A stretch of 51,282 bases of DNA from Acidimicrobiales bacterium. Lineage in GTDB: Bacteria > Actinomycetota > Acidimicrobiia > Acidimicrobiales > Poriferisodalaceae. Of the stretch, positions 51,228 to 51,282 are shown piece after piece (position 1 is the stretch's first letter; every line of letters starts with the position of its first letter). Below the pieces are notes generated by a model. The model worked only from the letters and a program-made list of their open reading frames with translations. It had not been told where the DNA came from and did no database searches. Location: assembly GCA_030743005.1 (NCBI GenBank), contig JASLTG010000009.1:50663-101944 (forward strand), read 5' to 3'. The position numbers were made by a program, and so were the translations under genes.

Positions 51228-51282
51228 ATGGCTTCAGCACCACAGATGAATATCAACGAACAAGTGATCTATCGCGTGACCC
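51228..51282 (+). CDS. start of an unidentified gene, cut by the end of the window
   Basis: The reading frame from ATG 51228 (MASAPQMNINEQVIYRVT) stays open to the window edge, 18 codons. GGTAGGG ten bases upstream could be its ribosome-binding site. Nothing can be said of its function. It is read in the same direction as the deacylase gene with 33 bases between, so may be co-transcribed. Confidence 0.4.
   Translation, partial: MASAPQMNINEQVIYRVT

Noticed and set aside
1..51282. tRNA or rRNA genes, CRISPR arrays, insertion sequences, prophage
   Set aside because: No such sequence, repeats with regular spacing, transposase or integrase motifs were seen on either strand.

Overview
The window is a gene-dense stretch (about 46 protein genes, no gap over 300 bases without a gene, no rRNA, tRNA, IS element or CRISPR array seen) of roughly 50% GC. 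It is probably from a free-living, likely marine, actinobacterium of the Acidimicrobiia type. The reasons are the many acyl-CoA dehydrogenases, family III CoA transferases, enoyl-CoA hydratases and SDRs, the tandem MaoC/Had-like dehydratases, the frequent GTG starts, and many start codons preceded by TANNNT six or seven bases upstream (leaderless promoters). The taxonomic call is inference.

Layout. 1-3.3 kb: end of a methyltransferase gene, NTF2-like protein, APH-type kinase, uracil-DNA glycosylase (ung), an unrecognised gene. 3.5-9.2 kb: N-acyl-D-amino-acid deacylase, CoA transferase, hydroxyacid dehydrogenase, 2-keto-4-pentenoate hydratase-like enzyme, TesB thioesterase. 9.2-13.5 kb (minus): beta-oxidation-type operon of three acyl-CoA dehydrogenases and an enoyl-CoA hydratase. 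13.6-19.3 kb (plus): hotdog thioesterase, SDR, small unknown, ilvD, MFS transporter, a degenerate dihydropteroate-synthase-like protein. 19.3-25.0 kb: molybdopterin oxidoreductase, lone ferredoxin, and a three-gene carnitine route (gamma-butyrobetaine dioxygenase, BKACE/dehydrocarnitine cleavage enzyme, L-carnitine dehydrogenase) with a large palindrome upstream. 25.1-31.4 kb: methyltransferase, acyl-CoA synthetase, class II aldolase-like protein, a double CoA transferase, SDR. 31.5-34.7 kb: O-acetylhomoserine sulfhydrylase, alpha/beta hydrolase, two MaoC-like proteins. 34.8-39.8 kb: acyl-CoA dehydrogenases around a DsbA/FrnE-like gene, uridine kinase, VOC and DUF169 proteins. 39.9-51.3 kb: enoyl-CoA hydratase, TIGR01777 epimerase, esterase, penicillin acylase, a double AhpD/CMD protein, acyl-CoA dehydrogenase, M20 peptidase, lipoprotein, a second D-aminoacylase and the start of one more gene.

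The most interesting signal is that two genes are interrupted by a single in-frame TGA exactly where a redox cysteine is expected. The DsbA/FrnE-like protein at 36047-36634 reads U-P-W-C instead of C-P-W-C. The AhpD/carboxymuconolactone-decarboxylase-like protein at 44906-46000 reads C-F-Y-U followed by the conserved His. In both, a hairpin with a 5-base loop (CGGGC and CGUGC) begins its loop exactly 24 bases after the TGA, as expected of bacterial SECIS elements. I therefore read both as selenoproteins; a conventional gene caller would truncate or split them. The Sec machinery (selA, selB, selC, selD) is not in this window.

Functionally the region is catabolic: activation, transfer and oxidation of acyl-CoAs, removal of N-acyl groups, and carnitine/betaine use, with some housekeeping genes (ung, ilvD, metY-like, udk) between.
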